DNA of 64,000 nt from Barthelona sp. PCE (lineage: Eukaryota; Metamonada: BaSk clade). Shown here piece by piece: positions 61,901 to 64,000 of this stretch. The position numbers were made by a program, and so were the translations under genes. The stretch spans positions 496,001 through 560,000 of the forward strand of contig JAUFOR010000008.1 in NCBI GenBank assembly GCA_040285745.1. Reading direction: 5' to 3'. The number at the start of each line of letters is the position of its first letter. Position 1 is the stretch's first letter. The notes beneath the pieces are model-generated. The model saw nothing but the letters and a program-made list of their open reading frames with translations. It was not told the DNA's origin and did no database searches.

Positions 61901-63789
61901 GAAACCAGATTGACCTGGTCCAGCAGGGCACACCATACCGCTCTCGCAGTCGGTACACTCCTCAGAACCAGCGCTAGAATACTGTCCGTCAGGGCACAGC
62001 GCAGGGGCGCTCATACCTTCGACTGGAACGTAAGTGTTGGCAGGTGCAATCTCACACTGAGCTAACCCACCAGGGGAATAGTAACCCTTGGCACAGTTAG
62101 TAGGTGTAGTTGTTGTACCTGGACAGTACTTACCAGCTGGACAGCTTGAACATGAAGTGCTGTTCTCAGAACCCTGATATGTGCCTGGAGCACAAGGCAA
62201 CGGCATAACATCAGAAGTGGGAGAAAAGTAACCAGTAGGTGTAGTTTCGCACCAAGCAGCACCACCGAGACTGTATGAGCCAGAGGCACATGCAACGGGT
62301 GTGTCGGTACCAACTTCCATACAGTACTTACCAGCAGGACATGCTGAACACGAGCTCCTGCCATCGACAGGTGTGTAATATCCAGCAGGACAATCTGTTT
62401 TGCTGCCTTCTACGCAGAAGCTACCTGCTTCGCATACAGTGCATGAAGTCTGTGAGCCACCACTAGTGTAGTAACCGTCGGGACATACCGAAGGGCCTTC
62501 ATATGGTGTGGGGCAGTAGAAACCAGCAGTACAAGCAGCACAAGCAGCCTGTCCTTCTTCGAGTTGATATTCGCCAGATGTGCACATAGTGGGAGAATCG
62601 TTTCCGGTGCCAGTACACTTGTGACCAACTGGACAAATGATTTGATATCCAAGACCACCGGGAGTGTAGTAACCCTCGGAGGCAGGAGTACAGGAAGTAT
62701 CTCCGGGCATGGAATAATCACCAGCGCCACAAGCAGTACAAGCAGACTTGTTGGCGTTGGGGACAAAACCTCCAGGACAAAAGAAACCAGATTGACCTGG
62801 TCCAGCAGGGCACACCATACCGCTCTCGCAGTCGGTACACTCCTCAGAACCAGCGCTAGAATACTGTCCGTCAGGGCACAGCGCAGGGGCGCTCATACCT
62901 TCGACTGGAACGTAAGTGTTGGCAGGTGCAATCTCACACTGAGCTAACCCACCAGGGGAATAGTAACCCTTGGCACAGTTAGTAGGTGTAGTTGTTGTAC
63001 CTGGACAGTACTTACCAGCTGGACAGCTTGAACATGAAGTGCTGTTCTCAGAACCCTGATATGTGCCTGGAGCACAAGGCAACGGCATAACATCAGAAGT
63101 GGGAGAAAAGTAACCAGTAGGTGTAGTTTCGCACCAAGCAGCACCACCGAGACTGTATGAGCCAGAGGCACATGCAACGGGTGTGTCGGTACCAACTTCC
63201 ATACAGTACTTACCAGCAGGACATGCTGAACACGAGCTCCTGCCATCGACAGGTGTGTAATATCCAGCAGGACAATCTGTTTTGCTGCCTTCTACGCAGA
63301 AGCTACCTGCTTCACATGCAGTACATGACGTCTGGTTTGCCGCCGACGTATAGTACCCTGGTTCACAAATAGAAGGTGCAGAGAATACACTGGGTGAATA
63401 GAAGCCAATGGGAGTCTCAGAACAACTGTTTTGTCCTTCCAAATGCTGATAACCGCTTGGACAAATTGTTTGAGAACTTAAGCCAGTACCTTCACAATAG
63501 TGACCTTTAGCACAAAGCGTACAGGTTGTTTGGTTAACAAAAGCATTGTATGTGCCTTCAGGACAATCGTATTTATCGTTTCCGTCACAGTATGATCCAG
63601 CAGGGCAATCTTCACAAGAAGATACGGCGTAACTAAATGTAAGCTCAGTAAAATAGGGAATTATCGATAAAAAACACGTTAAAGCAAGAAAATCGATTTA
63701 ATAACAAACAATTGCATCTCAGGGCATGCAGTAGCCCCAATAGCCAACGCCAAAATGGCTATGAACACAAAAAACTGCAATTTATGCAT
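43903..63789 (-). CDS. Giant GCC2/GCC3-rich type I membrane protein with long cytoplasmic coiled coil (~6600 codons)
   Basis: A signal-peptide exon starts at ATG 63789 (MHKLQFFVFIAILALAIGA) and a probable intron (63633-63709) joins it to a cysteine-rich frame. That frame runs to the TAA at 43903-43905, apart from one extra G at 61109-61112. Corrected for these, the length is 6602 aa. Ectodomain, about 27-4100: dozens of GCC2/GCC3 (ephrin-receptor-like) modules with the pattern CPAG.YC......C..G.Y, then a non-repetitive juxtamembrane domain. One membrane helix at 51340-51411 (VLVLLLLLGVLVAAGVVVVG). Cytoplasmic part: helical segment, DPxTG-like repeats (about 49350-50640), charged coiled coil (about 44950-49300) and a small C-terminal globular domain with ALTHFILGADGG (about 44230-44870). 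Likely a very large adhesin or receptor linking the cell surface to the cytoskeleton; function is inference. Codons are C/G-biased. Confidence 0.82.
58892..63302 (-). repeat. Five tandem 882-bp units inside the giant gene
   Basis: Unit starts on the plus strand fall at 58892, 59774, 60656, 61539 and 62421, so the spacing is 882 bp except for one unit of 883 bp. The units appear identical apart from the extra G in the third; the translated minus-strand frames and several shadow frames repeat word for word. Each unit encodes 294 aa holding about six GCC2/GCC3-type modules. Identity fades into ordinary divergent modules on both sides. Such uniformity means recent expansion or ongoing homogenisation, and the copy number may be unreliable in an assembly. 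Confidence 0.95.
63633..63709 (-). other. Predicted 77-nt intron after the signal-peptide exon
   Basis: On the minus strand exon 1 reads a signal peptide and then hits TAA. The cysteine-rich frame has no ATG before the start of the modules and is closed upstream by TAA. Splicing from GTTTGT (63709) to the AG of cttacatttAG (63634-63633) restores the frame exactly (codon TT|T), giving ...CPEMQFYAVSSCEDCPAG. An alternative pair (GTTATT at 63705 with ...ACTGAG) also keeps frame. No typical parabasalid branch motif ACTAAC is present, although CTTTAAC occurs. Not proven. Confidence 0.5.
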
Positions 63790-64000
63790 ATTAAAGTGCT
63801 CTAGAAAAGGAGTAAAAAAATAAAACGAATTTGTCTTTGTAGCTCTTCACTTTTACGCTTCAGATTCTTACTTTCCCTTGTCGAATACACAGCTTGCGTT
63901 TCAATCGTTGTGATAAGTAATGTTCTACATTCCAAATTATCGTTCCCAAAAACTTTGTGGTATCCAATTAGGGAATTTGTTATTCAATCATAACACTACC
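63790..64000. other. Upstream region of the giant gene
   Basis: 211 bp to the right edge of the window, AT-rich, presumably the promoter and leader of the giant surface-protein gene. No repeat, RNA gene or coding frame was recognised. Confidence 0.4.

Noticed and set aside
59035-62947. Repeated plus-strand frames of about 127 codons
   Set aside because: They are identical shadows of the minus-strand 882-bp coding units, not genes.
58892-63302. CRISPR-like or satellite interpretation of the 882-bp repeats
   Set aside because: The units are long, directly abutting, in frame and encode cysteine modules; there are no spacers.
1-64000. Ciliate or other alternative genetic code
   Set aside because: TAA, TAG and TGA all end well-defined genes at the expected lengths (TAG for katanin, TGA for Arp5, TAA for ALG13).

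Overview
This is nuclear DNA of a compact-genome protist. About 20 protein genes are packed on both strands. Almost all are uninterrupted, all three standard stop codons are used (so a ciliate-type code is unlikely), and intergenic gaps are often below 100 bp. The recognisable genes are purely eukaryotic: VPS52, ALG13, ALG2, katanin p60, CPSF100, Lunapark, Arp5, Sas10/Utp3 and RasGAPs. Katanin and a long coiled-coil protein fit a flagellated cell. Near-absence of introns, huge cysteine-rich surface proteins and unrecognised beta-rich families fit an anaerobic or parasitic lineage such as a parabasalid or another metamonad, but the sequence alone does not fix the taxon.

Layout. 1-2345 (-): 5'-complete, 3'-truncated gene for a membrane or secreted protein. 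2352-3044 (+): AIG1/FAR-17a-like membrane protein, convergent with VPS52 (3052-5082, -). 5394-8988 (+): ALG13, katanin p60 and an unknown beta-rich protein in head-to-tail order with 34 and 3 bp gaps. 9051-17699 (-): a 2882-aa type I surface protein. 17700-18743: the largest gene-poor gap. 18744-23149: coiled-coil protein, small coiled-coil protein and CPSF100. 23154-30057: two RasGAP/Sec14/PH-like genes flanking Lunapark and an unknown acidic protein. 30092-33420: a ten-TM CorC-type CBS protein divergent from ALG2. 33516-36538: an unknown 703-aa gene bracketed by two almost perfect 236-bp inverted repeats. 36666-38545: two overlapping unknown ORFs that may be one broken gene. 38969-43728: a C9orf85-like protein, an unknown protein, Arp5 and Sas10/Utp3.

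The right third (43903-63789, -) is one giant gene of about 6600 codons. It encodes a signal peptide, about 4100 residues of GCC2/GCC3-type cysteine-rich modules, one membrane helix, and about 2480 cytoplasmic residues (a DPxTG-like repeat region, a very long charged coiled coil and a small C-terminal domain). Its N-terminal part holds five apparently identical 882-bp tandem units. One unit has an extra G that breaks the frame, and the signal peptide is probably joined to the rest by a 77-nt intron.

Functional themes: ALG13 and ALG2 act in lipid-linked oligosaccharide synthesis that would supply N-glycans to the large surface proteins; VPS52 and Lunapark belong to membrane traffic and ER shape; Arp5, CPSF100 and Sas10 to chromatin, mRNA 3' processing and ribosome assembly. 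There is no sign of operon logic beyond dense packing. The genes for the two big surface proteins have more C/G-ending codons than most neighbours, which suggests high expression. No tRNA, rRNA or CRISPR was found.
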